From positions 1,240,001 through 1,304,000 of the forward strand of contig NZ_CP120361.1 of NCBI RefSeq assembly GCF_029457495.1: a stretch of DNA of 64,000 bases, given 5' to 3'. Below are positions 33,501 to 43,787 of this stretch, one piece after another. The stretch comes from Chelativorans sp. AA-79. GTDB taxonomy: Bacteria > Pseudomonadota > Alphaproteobacteria > Rhizobiales > Rhizobiaceae. The notes under the pieces were generated by a model. That model saw only the letters and a program-made list of their open reading frames with translations, searched no databases and was not told where the DNA came from. The position numbers and the translations under genes are program-made. Each line of letters opens with the position of its first letter. The first letter of the stretch is position 1.

Positions 33501-36500
33501 GCGCTCAGACTGGATCAAAGTGCGGACAACTATCGCCTGCTGCGTGTCGGCAGCGACGGTCTTGCGATTGATCTCGGGGTGGTTTCCGGTGGCGGGATCA
33601 ATGTAGGCGGCGGTCTGATAAGCGGCGCGGGGATAGCGGCAGGCGATATCGCGGCCGACGGCTCTTACTACGTCAAGCACAACAGCAGCACCAGCCAGAT
33701 GTGGCGAATCGACCTGTCCACTCGGACTGCGACGCTCATCACGTTGTCCCAACCGGTCGCAACGGCAGATATGGCCTGGTCCAATGGCCTGCTCTATGCC
33801 CACGACCCGAATACGGGAATGGTTTATTCGATAAGTCCCTCCGGGGCGGTGAACCCGATCGGGCAGTCGGGCGTTACCGCCGGTGGTTTCGGGGCTATGA
33901 TCGGTGCCAGCAACGGTGTTTTCGGAGCTCTGAATTCCGGCGGCTTCTACAAGTTTGACCTTGCCACCGGGCAGGCGACGCTGATCTCCAGTTCACCGGC
34001 CACGACGAGCAACAATGACGGCGCAAAGTGCGCCACCACTCCGCTGGACTTCCCCGTAGACATCGCGGTCACCAAGGATGACGGCAGCCAGACCTACGCG
34101 CCGGGTGGCGACATCGTCTACACGATGGTGGTCACCAACAACGGGCCCTTCGGCGTGCAGAACGCGCTGGTGAACGATGCTCTTCCGAGCTTCGTCACCA
34201 CAGCGACCTGGACCTGCGGATCTCCCACGGGCGCCGCGTCCTGCGGTGTTGCGAGCGGCAGCGGGAGCATCGTGGATGTGCCGGTGAACCTGCCGGTCGG
34301 GGACTCCGTCACCTTCACGCTCACCATGTCTGTGCCGTCGGACAAGACCGGAGAGATCATCAACACGGTCACCGTCACGACGCCTTCGGGCTCGCCCGAC
34401 ACCAACCCCGACGACAATACGGCGAGAGACCGCGACGTCTATCCGCTGGTCGAGACCGTGAAGAATCTCACCGCCGAAAGCGGCGAGATCCCCAATGTCG
34501 CGGAGGCGGGCGAGACGCTCACCTATACGGTGACGCTCAACAACACCGAGCCCTTCGACATAGAATACGACCTCACGGACAATATCGACGACAGCACCGA
34601 GTATGTGGCCAACTCTGCGAGAGTGGACGGGGTGGCGATAGAACCCGCCGGGCCCGATCCGCTCGTCTGGAGCGACATCGCCATCCCGGCGAACACGTCC
34701 GTCTCCGTCGTTTACCAGGTGCTTGTGGATACACCGATTCCCGACGGGGTGACGGAGATCCGCAACGCGGCGACGGAAGACTGTGCGGCCGCGCCGCAGG
34801 CGTGCACGGTGACGCCGACCCCAGGCAAGGTCACGCCTGACAAGCAGCTGACAGGCGAGGACGGCGGTTCGATTGCGGACGTCGCCGAGCCGGGCGAGGT
34901 GCTCACCTATACGGTGGTGCTGTCCAATGCCGGCGCGGGTGCCACGTTCTACGACCTCAACGACGACATCGACGCACTCACCAGCTATGTGCCGAACTCG
35001 GCGACGATCGATGGTGTGGCGGTCGAGCCGACGGGCACCGATCCGCTCTCCTGGCCCGACATCGAGGTTGCCGGAAATGGCAATGTGACGGTGATCTACC
35101 GGCTGCGTGTGGCCGACACGATCCCCGAGGACACGGAGACGATCGGCAACATCGCCTATGAGGACGGCACGGACCCCAATTGCGACACCAATCCGGATGC
35201 CTCCTGCACGAACACGAATGTGCCGGGCAAGGTCACGCCGGACAAGCAACTGACGGGTGAGGACGGCGGTTCGGTACCGGACGTCGCCGAGCCGGGCGAG
35301 GTGCTCACCTATACTGTGGTGCTGACCAATGCCGGCGCGGGTGCCGCGCTCTACGACCTCAACGACGACATCGACGCGCTCACCAGCTACGTGCCGAACT
35401 CTGCGACGATCGATGGCGTGGCGGTCGAGCCGACGGGCACTGATCCGCTCTCCTGGGCCGATGTCCCGGTTCCGGGGAACGGCACGGCGACGGTGATCTA
35501 CCGGCTGCGTGTGGCTGACACGATCCCCGAGGACACGGAGACGATCGGCAACATCGCCTATGAGGACGGTACGGACCCCAATTGCGACACCAATCCGGAC
35601 GCCTCCTGCACGAACACGAATGTGCCGGGCAAGGTCACGCCGGACAAGCAACTGACGGGTGAGGACGGCGGTTCGGTACCGGACGTCGCCGAACCGGGCG
35701 AGGTGCTCACCTATACGGTGGTGCTGACGAACGCCGGCGCGGGCGCCACGCGTTACGACCTGAACGACGACATCGACGCGCTCACCAGCTACGTGCCGAA
35801 CTCGGCGACGATCGACGGAGTGGCGGTGGAGCCGACGGGCACCGATCCGCTCTCCTGGCCCGACATCGAGGTTGCAGGCGGCGGCAATGTGACGGTGATC
35901 TACCGGGTGCGTGTGGCCGACACGATCCCCGAGGACACGGAGACGATCGGCAACATCGCCTATGAGGACGGCACGGACCCCAATTGCGACACCAATCCGG
36001 ATGCCTCCTGCACGAACACGAATGTGCCGGGCAAGGTCACGCCGGACAAGCAGCTGACAGGCGAGGACGGCGGTTCGATTGCGGACGTCGCCGAGCCGGG
36101 CGAGGTGCTCACCTATACGGTGGTGCTGTCCAATGCCGGCGCGGGTGCCACGTTCTACGACCTCAACGACGACATCGACGCACTCACCAGCTATGTGCCG
36201 AACTCGGCGACGATCGATGGTGTGGCGGTCGAGCCGACGGGCACCGATCCGCTCTCCTGGCCCGACATCGAGGTTGCCGGAAACGGCAATGTGACGGTGA
36301 TCTACCGGGTGCGTGTGGCCGACACGATCCCCGAGGACACGGAGACGATCGGCAACATCGCCTATGAGGACGGCACGGACCCCAATTGCGACACCAATCC
36401 GGACGCCTCCTGCACGAACACGAATGTGCCGGGCAAGGTCACGCCGGCCAAGCTGCTGACGGGCGAGGACGGGGGGGGATACCTGGCGTCGCCGAGCCGG

Positions 36501-39500
36501 GCGAGGTGCTCACCTACACGGTGACGCTGACGAATTCGGGCGCAGCGGCGGCGCATTACGACCTTGCGGACAACATCGACGACCTCACCACCTATGTGCC
36601 TGGCACGGCGATGGTGGACGGCGCGGCGCGGGAGCCGGCGGGCGCCGATCCGCTCACCTGGGCGGACATCCTGGTGCCGCGGGGCAGCACGGTGGACGTG
36701 GTCTATTCTGTGAGGGTGGCGGACACGATCCCGGACGGTGTGACGGAGATCGCCAACGTGGCCTACAAGGACGGCGATCCCGAGCCCGACTGCACGGTAA
36801 CGCCAAAGCCGGACGGCTGCGTGACGGTGCCGACACCCGGAACCGCGGTCCCGTCGAAGGACCTGACGGACGAAGACGGGCTCGTGCCCGACGTGGCGGA
36901 GCCCGGCGAGACGCTCACCTATACGGTGACGCTCACGAATAACGATTCCTCGGCGGCGCTCTACGATCTCAGGGACAATATCGATGCGCTGACGAGCTAT
37001 CTGGCTGGTTCGACCTCGGGCACGGCGAATGCCGGCGAGCCGGATGCGAGCGATGGCGACACGCTGCTGTGGGCCGACATCGTGGTGCCGGCGAACGGCA
37101 GCGTGACCGTGATCTATTCGGTGACGGTGGCGGACGAGATCCCGTCCGGTGTGACGGAGATCAGCAATGTGGCCTACAAGGACGGCGATCCGGAGCCCGA
37201 CTGTTCCGTCAATCCGCCGCCGGACGGCTGCGAGACGGTCCCGACACCGGGCACGGCCACGCCGGAGAAGAACCTGACGGATGAGGACGGACTGGTGTCG
37301 GGCGTTGCCGAGCCCGGCGAGACGCTCACCTATACGGTGACGCTGACGAATGCCGGTCCGGTCGCTGCACTCTATGACCTCAGGGACAATATCGACGCCC
37401 TGACGAGCTATCTGGCTGGTTCCACTTCGGGCACGGCGAATGCCGGCGAGCCGGATGCGAGCGATGGCGACACGCTGCTGTGGGCGGACATCGTGGTGCC
37501 GGCGAACGGCAACGTGACGGTGGTCTATTCGGTGACGGTGGCGGACGAGATCCCGTCAGGCGTGACGGAGATCAGTAACGTGGCCTACAAGGACGGCGAT
37601 CCCGAGCCCGACTGTTCGACAACACCGATGCCGGACGGCTGCGTGACGGTGCCGACGCCCGGCACGGCCACGCCGGAGAAGGACCTGACGGCCGAGGACG
37701 GGCTCGTGGCCGATACGGCCGAGCCCGGCGAGACGCTCACCTACACGGTGACGCTGACGAATGCGGGGTCCGCGGCGGCGCTCTACGACCTCAAGGACAA
37801 TATCGACGACAACACCACCTATGTGGCCGGTACGGCGAGGGTGGGCGGCGCAGTGCGCGAACCGGTCGGCAGCGATCCACTCACCTGGGCCGACATCGTG
37901 GTGCCGGCGAACGACACGGTGGACGTGGTCTATTCGGTCAAGGTCGTCGATACGATCCCGGCCGACGTGACCGAGATCGGCAATGTGGCCTATCGCGACG
38001 GGGACCCCGAGCCTGACTGCACCGTGGACCCTCTGCCGGCGGGCTGCGTGGTGGTGCCCACTCCGGGAACTGCGGTTCCGTCCAAGAGCCTGACGGAGGA
38101 GGACGGCCAGACGGATGGAATTGCCGAGCCGGGCGAGGTGCTGACCTATACCGTGACGCTGACGAATGCCGGCACGGCGGCAGCGCTCTACGACTTGGCC
38201 GACAATATCGACGACAACACCGCCTATGTGGCCGGCACGGCGACGGTGGACGGCGCGGCGGTGGAGCCCACCGGCAGCGATCCGCTCGTGTGGGCGGACC
38301 TGGTGGTGCCGGCCGGCGGGACCCTGGCGGTCGAGTACCAGGTGACGGTCGACGATCCGCTCGATCCGACGGTGACGGAGATCGTCAACCTGGCCTATCG
38401 CGAGGGCGATCCCGAACCCGACTGCGACGCCGATCCGATGCCGGAGGCCTGTGTGAAGGTGCCGGCGCCGGCGCCGGCGGTCACGCTTGAGAAGACGGGC
38501 CGGTTCGCCGACGAGAACCAGAACGGCGTGGCGGACGCGGGCGAGACGATCGTCTACACCTTCACGGTGGCGAACGAGGGCAATGTGCCGCTCGACGACG
38601 TGATGCCGAGGGATGCCGGCCCGACCTTCAACAAGGCAAGGGCAATGGGCGCCTTCTCCGAGATCAAGCCGGTCTCCGGTCCCTCGCCCGTGACGCTGGC
38701 GCCGCAGGGCGAGGACGGTTCGACGCGGGAGTTCACGGCAAGCTACACGCTGACCCAGGTCGATATCGACAATGGCGCGGGCATCGAGAACGGCGTGGAG
38801 AACACGGCGACGGCGCTCGGCTACGCCTTCGGCACGGCGGTCACCGGCGGCATGCCTGTGGAATCGAATGAGGACGTGGCCGTTCTGGCGCTGCCAGCCG
38901 CAGTGAGCGACCTGACGGTGACGAAGATCGCCAATCTGCGCTTCATCCGCCGCGGCGAGCAGGCGCCGTTCACCATCCGCGTGACGAACAGCGGCCCGTC
39001 GCAGGCGACCGGCATCACGGTGATCGACACCATGCCGGCGGGCTTCCGCTATGTGGAAGGCTCGGCCACGGTGGGTGGCGCCGAGGTGACGCCGGAGATC
39101 GCCGGACGGCAAATCCGCTTCGCCGATGTCGCGGTGCCCGGCAACGGGGAGATCGAAATCCGCCTGCGGCTCCTGGCGCTTTCGACGGCCGGTCCGGGCG
39201 AGCATGTGAACCTCGCCCATGCACAGGATTCTTCCGGCAACAAGCTCACGGCGACGGCGCGTGCGGTGGTGGAGATCATCGTCGAGCCGGTGTTCGATTG
39301 CGGCGACATCATCGGCAAGGTGTTCGATGACATCAACCGCAACGGCTACCAGGACCCGGGCGAGCCGGGTCTGCCGGGGGTCCGCGTCGCCACGGTGAAG
39401 GGCTGGCTCATCACCACGGACGAGCATGGCCGCTTCCATGTGGCCTGCGCCGATCTTCCTGAAGCGCGCATCGGCTCGAACTTCATCATGAAGCTCGACC

Positions 39501-39874
39501 CGCGGACGCTGCCCACGGGCTACCGGCTGACGACGGAGAATCCGCGCGTGGTGCGTCTGACGGCGGGCAAGATGACGGAGCTGAACTTCGGCGCCTCCAT
39601 CGGCCGGGTGGTGCGGCTCGATCTCGCGGCGGAGGCCTTCGTGCCTGGCGAGGCGGAGCTTTCTGCCGAATGGGCCGCGGGCATCGACCAGCTGATCGAG
39701 GTGCTTTCGGCGGAACAGTCTGTCCTGAGGCTCTCCTATGTCGATGCGGCCGGCGACGAGACCCTGGCCGAAGCGCGGGTGAAACGAATGAAGGAGCTGA
39801 TCGCGGACAGATGGCGACGGCGCGGGCGGGCCTATCCGCTGGATATCGAGACGCGCGTGGAGGCGGGGCAATGA
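24558..39874 (+). CDS. Giant secreted DUF11-repeat surface protein with SdrD_B/OmpA-like C-terminus (frameshift at a G8 tract)
   Basis: Read through the frameshift this is about 5,105 residues. A long basic leader and hydrophobic signal (about 52-73) is followed by a unique domain and a DUF11-like domain (to about 430). Three propeller-like modules come next (about 430-655, 2573-2795, 2928-3160), each opening with C-x2-TMYL and closing with NNDGAKC. There are two copies of an SGACSPRL domain (795-955, 1213-1375), each followed by a SpaA-like domain, and one lectin-like domain (1765-1950). More than fifteen DUF11 units include four near-identical 134-residue ones (3424-3959). An SdrD_B-like domain (4910-5005) and an OmpA-like tail end the protein. 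As written, the frame breaks at 36471-36478 and translation stops at 36522-36524. A GAGGGGG site precedes the ATG. The next gene encodes its likely outer-membrane partner. Adhesion or cell-surface scaffolding is inferred. Confidence 0.85.
34827..36434 (+). repeat. Tandem array of four 402-bp repeats within the giant gene
   Basis: Four consecutive units begin at 34827, 35229, 35631 and 36033, each exactly 402 bp (134 residues). A diverged fifth unit begins at 36435. Each encodes one DUF11-type domain opening KVTPDKQLTGEDGG and closing with a C-x7-C pair. Units 1 and 4 differ at only about three positions over their first 300 bases and share wording absent from units 2 and 3 (SIADVAEPG, LSNAGAGATFYDL). 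This points to recent duplication or gene conversion. Such arrays expand, contract and collapse in short-read assemblies. Confidence 0.95.
36471..36478 (+). other. G8 homopolymer at the frameshift of the giant gene
   Basis: Eight G in a row lie where the sister repeats read GEDGGS. With nine G the frame continues as GEDGGGIPGVAEPGEV, an exact-length match to its neighbours. With eight it ends 15 codons later at 36522-36524. A G-tract in a surface-protein gene is the classic form of a slipped-strand phase-variation switch, and also a common sequencing-error site. Confidence 0.85.
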
Positions 39875-42800
39875 AGATCCTTGTCACGAGCATGGTCCGC
39901 TTCGGCCACTTCGAGAAGCCTGGGGTGGGGGCGAGGCATGCCCACGCGAGGGGAGGACCCGACCTGAGATTGCTCCTGCTTGCCGGCACGGCTTTGGCCG
40001 GGCTGATCGCGGCTCCGTCGTTGGCGGCGGCTGAGGAGCCGGGAAAAGACGGCAAGGTGGTGGCCAACAGCGCAGTGCGACCGCTGCCGGTGGGCGAGAA
40101 CACGGAAGCCGAAAGCCCTGCCGACAAGCCTGCCATCCCCTTCATGATCAGTGTTGACGGGGAGACGATCGACAAGAGCGCCGATCCCACTGAGGGCGAG
40201 GCCGAAGGAACACCTGCGGCAGGGGCCGGGGGACCGGCCGTGAAGACCGGGCGCCTGGCGCCCGGCGAGACTCCCTCGGCAAGTTCGGGACCGCCCGCAC
40301 GGCCGGTGGACCGGCAGCGCCGGACGGACGTCTCGCTTGCCGCCGTCGACATCCAGGTGAAGTTCGACGGGTTGGAGGCCGAGCCCATGCTCAACGTCTC
40401 CACCATGCCGGTGGAGCGCACCTACAAGGCCGGCGAGACGGTGACGTTCCTCGCCACCGCGAACTATCCCGCCTTCATCGAGAAGGCGGAGATCCGCATC
40501 CTGCGGGAGGGCCGGGAGAAGGACGGGCCGGTGGCCATCATTCCTGTGGCGGTCAACGCCACAGCGGATTGGGTGATGCCGGATGCGGCCCGGGAAGAGG
40601 AGGGCGACTTCCTCTACGTGCTGCGCGTCTACGATGCCAAGGGCCGATTCGACGAGACCGAGCCGCTCACCGTCGCCCGCTCGGCCAAGGACCTGCCGCG
40701 GCACGAAAAGGCGGAGGCGACCGCGCCGGGCATGGGCGAGGACCGCACGGCGCGGCGCAACATTCCCATCCATGGCGGGGCGGTGACGGTCTACGGCCGC
40801 CATGTGCCGCCCGGCTTTGCCGTTTCCGTGCTGGGCGAGGAGATTCCCCTCGACCCGAACCAGTCCTTCGTCGTGCAGCGTATCCTGCCGCCCGGCGATC
40901 ATGCGGTGAAGGTGGGCGTCAGCGGCCCTTCGAAATCGGGCGGGCTGAAATTTACCCGCGACATCAACATCCCCGACAACGACTGGTTCTATGTGGCGCT
41001 GGCCGATCTCACCATCGGCAAGCGCACGGGCGACGACCATGTCGAGGACGTGCGGCCGGGCGAATATGACGAGGTCTATTCCAAGGGACGGCTCGCCTTC
41101 TACCTGAAGGGTAAGATCAAGGGCAAATACCTGCTTACGGCCGCGGCCGACACGGGCGAGGACGAACTCGACGAGCTCTTCCGCAACCTGGACAGCCAGG
41201 ACCCGCGCCAGATCCTGCGCCGACTCGATCCGGACGACTACTATCCCGTCTATGGCGACGATTCGACCTTCGTCGAGGATGCGCCCACCAAGGGCAAGTT
41301 CTACGTGCGGCTGGAGCGCGGCGACAGCCATGTCAGGTGGGGCAATTACAAGACCGAGGTTTCCGGCACGGAGTTCCTGCGCTCCGACCGGGCGCTCTAC
41401 GGCGCTTCCGCCGTCTACAGGTCCGAAGAGACCACCTCCTTCGGCGAGCGGCGCACGGAAGTGGAAGCCTATGCCGCCCAGCCCGACACGCTGCCCTCGC
41501 GCGAGGAATTCCTGGGTACCGGCGGCTCGGCCTATTTCCTGCAGCGCCAGGACATCGTCGAAGGCTCCGAGACCGTGGCGGTGGAGACGCGCGATCCGGT
41601 CACCGGCCGGGTGCTCTCGCGCCAGGTGCTCGTCTATGGCGACGACTACTCCTTTGATTACATGCAGGGCGTGATCATCCTGCGCCGCCCGCTCACCTCC
41701 ATGACCGGAACGGCAAGCCCCGTGCGCGAGACGGCACTCGGGGGCGGCAAGCTCTACCTGACCGTCAATTACGAGTACGAGCCGGTGGCATCGGACGTCG
41801 ACGGCTATGTCTATGGCGGGCGGGCGCAGCACTGGTTCAACGATCATGTGCGCGTCGGCGTCACCGGCATGGACGATTCGACCGACATGGCCGACCAGAA
41901 GGCCTATGGGGCCGATATCACGCTGCGCCGGTCCGAAAAGACGTGGCTCAAGGCCGAGATCGCCCATTCCAAGGGCCGCGGCTTCGACCTGTCGCAATCC
42001 TCCGACGGCGGACTCACCTGGGGCAATGACGGGGAGGCCTACGACCCGGAAGACGACGAGGGCACGGCTTGGCGCGTTGAAGGCGAAGCGGATCTCCAAG
42101 AGCTCGGCGCGCCCGTGAAAGGCCGCATCGGGGCCTATTACGAGGAGAAGGAGAGGGGCTTCTCAACCCTTTACGACTATGCGGCCGTCAACCGGCGCAT
42201 CTGGGGCGTGGATGGCAAAGTCGACGTGACGGAGAACCTCACTCTCGGCTTCTCCTATGACGACTTGAGTGACGACGACGGCCAGTCGCAGCGCAACGGC
42301 GAAGGCACGGTCTCCTGGGAGTTCGACCGGCACTGGAAGGTCTCCTTCGGCGTCTCCTACACGGAGCTGATGTCGCCCAGGGCGATCGATGCCGGCAAGT
42401 CGGGCTATGACGGCTCGCGCGTCGACGCGGGCGTGCGCGTCGACTACCGTATCGACGAGGACCGGCTGGTCTATGCCTTCGCGCAGGGCACGCTGGACCG
42501 CGCCGACGACATCGACCGCAACGACCGTGCCGGCATCGGCACCGAGTTCAGGCTCACCGACAAGATCGCGCTTTCCGGCGAGGTCTCCTACGGCACGCAC
42601 GGGCTCGGCGCGCTCGCCGGCATCACCTACGATCCGACGGCCAACGACCACTACTATGTCGGCTACAAGCTCGATCCCGACCGCGCCTTCGACCTCGACC
42701 GCGACTACGAGCCCTTCGGCTACGACAAGGGCGCGATCGTCGCCGGCATGAAGCGCACCATGGGCGAGACGACGTCCGCCTATTCGGAATCGACCTACGA

Positions 42801-43719
42801 CATGTTCGGCGAGCGCCATTCGCTGACCCAGACCTACGGCGTGATCTACACGCCCGACGCCATGTGGACGGTCGATGCCGGCCTCGAGATCGGCCGCGTG
42901 CGCGACAATACCGTGAGCGAAGGCGTCCAGCAGGAGGACTTCGACCGCTACGCCCCTTCGCTCGCCATCGGCTACAAGGACGAGGAGGCAGGCATCAAGG
43001 CCCGTGTGCGCGGCGAGGTGCGCATCGAGCGCTCCGACGACGGCACGCGGGACCAGAACACCTATCTCCTCGCCGCGGGCCTGAGCTGGAAGACCAGTCC
43101 CGACTGGCGGCTCCTCGCCCATATCGACGCGGTCGTCTCCGACACCCAGTCCTCCTCGACCTCCTTCGCCAACACCGACTATGTGGAGGCTTCCGTCGGC
43201 TATGCCTACCGGCCGGTCGACAACGAGAAGCTCAACGCGCTGTTCAAATACACCTGGCTTTACGACCTGCCGGGCAACAACCAGCTCATCAGCGGCGCCA
43301 CGGGTGACAGTTTCGCTCCCGCCCAGCGCAGCCACATCGTCTCGGCCGACCTCATCTACGATCTCACCCCGTGGTTGTCGGTCGGCGGCAAATACGGCTT
43401 CCGCTACAGCGAGGTCAAATACCGCACCGGCGGCGGCTCCACCTTCGAGGAGGAGTGGCAGGCCTCGTCCGCCCATCTCGGCGTGCTGCGCGCCGACCTG
43501 CATTTGATCAAGAGCTGGGACGTGCTCATCGAGGGCCGCGCGCTCCACATGCCCGAGGCCGACACCACGGATTGGGGCGCGCTCGCCGCCCTCTACCGCC
43601 ATGTCGGAAACAACTTCAAGGTCGGTGTCGGATACAATTTCGGGCGCTTCTCCGACGATCTCCGCGACCTCACCCTCGACGACCAGGGCGTCTTCCTCAA
43701 CGTCGTCGGCAAATTCTGA
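39871..43719 (+). CDS. Outer-membrane beta-barrel partner of the giant surface protein
   Basis: A 1,282-residue protein starting in an ATGA overlap with the giant gene. An unusually long signal peptide (about 50 residues, hydrophobic core LLLLAGTALAGLIAAPS) precedes a disordered Pro/Glu-rich linker. An Ig-like domain (about 165-270) follows, then a second beta domain (GGAVTVYGRHVPPGF near 305). From about residue 360 the protein alternates aromatic and polar residues as expected of a large beta-barrel, with repeated YDY/GY strands. The final residue is Phe (FLNVVGKF), the usual C-terminal signal for barrel insertion. No TonB box or plug domain was recognised. Export or surface anchoring of the upstream protein is inferred from coupling and topology. 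A terminator follows. Confidence 0.82.
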   Translation: MKILVTSMVRFGHFEKPGVGARHAHARGGPDLRLLLLAGTALAGLIAAPSLAAAEEPGKDGKVVANSAVRPLPVGENTEAESPADKPAIPFMISVDGETIDKSADPTEGEAEGTPAAGAGGPAVKTGRLAPGETPSASSGPPARPVDRQRRTDVSLAAVDIQVKFDGLEAEPMLNVSTMPVERTYKAGETVTFLATANYPAFIEKAEIRILREGREKDGPVAIIPVAVNATADWVMPDAAREEEGDFLYVLRVYDAKGRFDETEPLTVARSAKDLPRHEKAEATAPGMGEDRTARRNIPIHGGAVTVYGRHVPPGFAVSVLGEEIPLDPNQSFVVQRILPPGDHAVKVGVSGPSKSGGLKFTRDINIPDNDWFYVALADLTIGKRTGDDHVEDVRPGEYDEVYSKGRLAFYLKGKIKGKYLLTAAADTGEDELDELFRNLDSQDPRQILRRLDPDDYYPVYGDDSTFVEDAPTKGKFYVRLERGDSHVRWGNYKTEVSGTEFLRSDRALYGASAVYRSEETTSFGERRTEVEAYAAQPDTLPSREEFLGTGGSAYFLQRQDIVEGSETVAVETRDPVTGRVLSRQVLVYGDDYSFDYMQGVIILRRPLTSMTGTASPVRETALGGGKLYLTVNYEYEPVASDVDGYVYGGRAQHWFNDHVRVGVTGMDDSTDMADQKAYGADITLRRSEKTWLKAEIAHSKGRGFDLSQSSDGGLTWGNDGEAYDPEDDEGTAWRVEGEADLQELGAPVKGRIGAYYEEKERGFSTLYDYAAVNRRIWGVDGKVDVTENLTLGFSYDDLSDDDGQSQRNGEGTVSWEFDRHWKVSFGVSYTELMSPRAIDAGKSGYDGSRVDAGVRVDYRIDEDRLVYAFAQGTLDRADDIDRNDRAGIGTEFRLTDKIALSGEVSYGTHGLGALAGITYDPTANDHYYVGYKLDPDRAFDLDRDYEPFGYDKGAIVAGMKRTMGETTSAYSESTYDMFGERHSLTQTYGVIYTPDAMWTVDAGLEIGRVRDNTVSEGVQQEDFDRYAPSLAIGYKDEEAGIKARVRGEVRIERSDDGTRDQNTYLLAAGLSWKTSPDWRLLAHIDAVVSDTQSSSTSFANTDYVEASVGYAYRPVDNEKLNALFKYTWLYDLPGNNQLISGATGDSFAPAQRSHIVSADLIYDLTPWLSVGGKYGFRYSEVKYRTGGGSTFEEEWQASSAHLGVLRADLHLIKSWDVLIEGRALHMPEADTTDWGALAALYRHVGNNFKVGVGYNFGRFSDDLRDLTLDDQGVFLNVVGKF

Positions 43720-43729
43720 CCGCAGCCTC

Positions 43730-43764
43730 GCTCCCGCCAGACCAACAGGCGGGGGCGCTTTTTT
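43730..43764 (+). terminator. Intrinsic terminator after the barrel gene
   Basis: A 9-bp stem (GCTCCCGCC with GGCGGGGGC, one U-G pair), a nine-base loop and a run of six T lie 10 nt after the stop codon. This ends the two-gene surface operon; the convergent panC gene ends shortly beyond it. Confidence 0.85.
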
Positions 43765-43787
43765 CGGAAAAGATGATGCGCTGCTTC

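Noticed and set aside
34827-38470. A CRISPR-like reading of the regular repeats
   Set aside because: The 402-bp period is coding, in frame and protein-domain sized; there are no short repeats with unique spacers and no cas genes.
39670-39870. Upstream in-frame extension of the barrel gene starting at 39670
   Set aside because: It would overlap the conserved OmpA-like end of the giant protein and has no signal peptide; the ATG at 39871 gives a signal peptide and an ATGA overlap.
25359-39871. Very long open frames on the minus strand opposite the giant gene (e.g. 25359-28577, 29271-31925, 33993-35651, 37556-39871)
   Set aside because: They are rich in Arg, His and Gly, with low-complexity patterns that mirror the repeats of the plus-strand gene, have no recognisable domains or ribosome sites, and arise from GC-rich codon bias.
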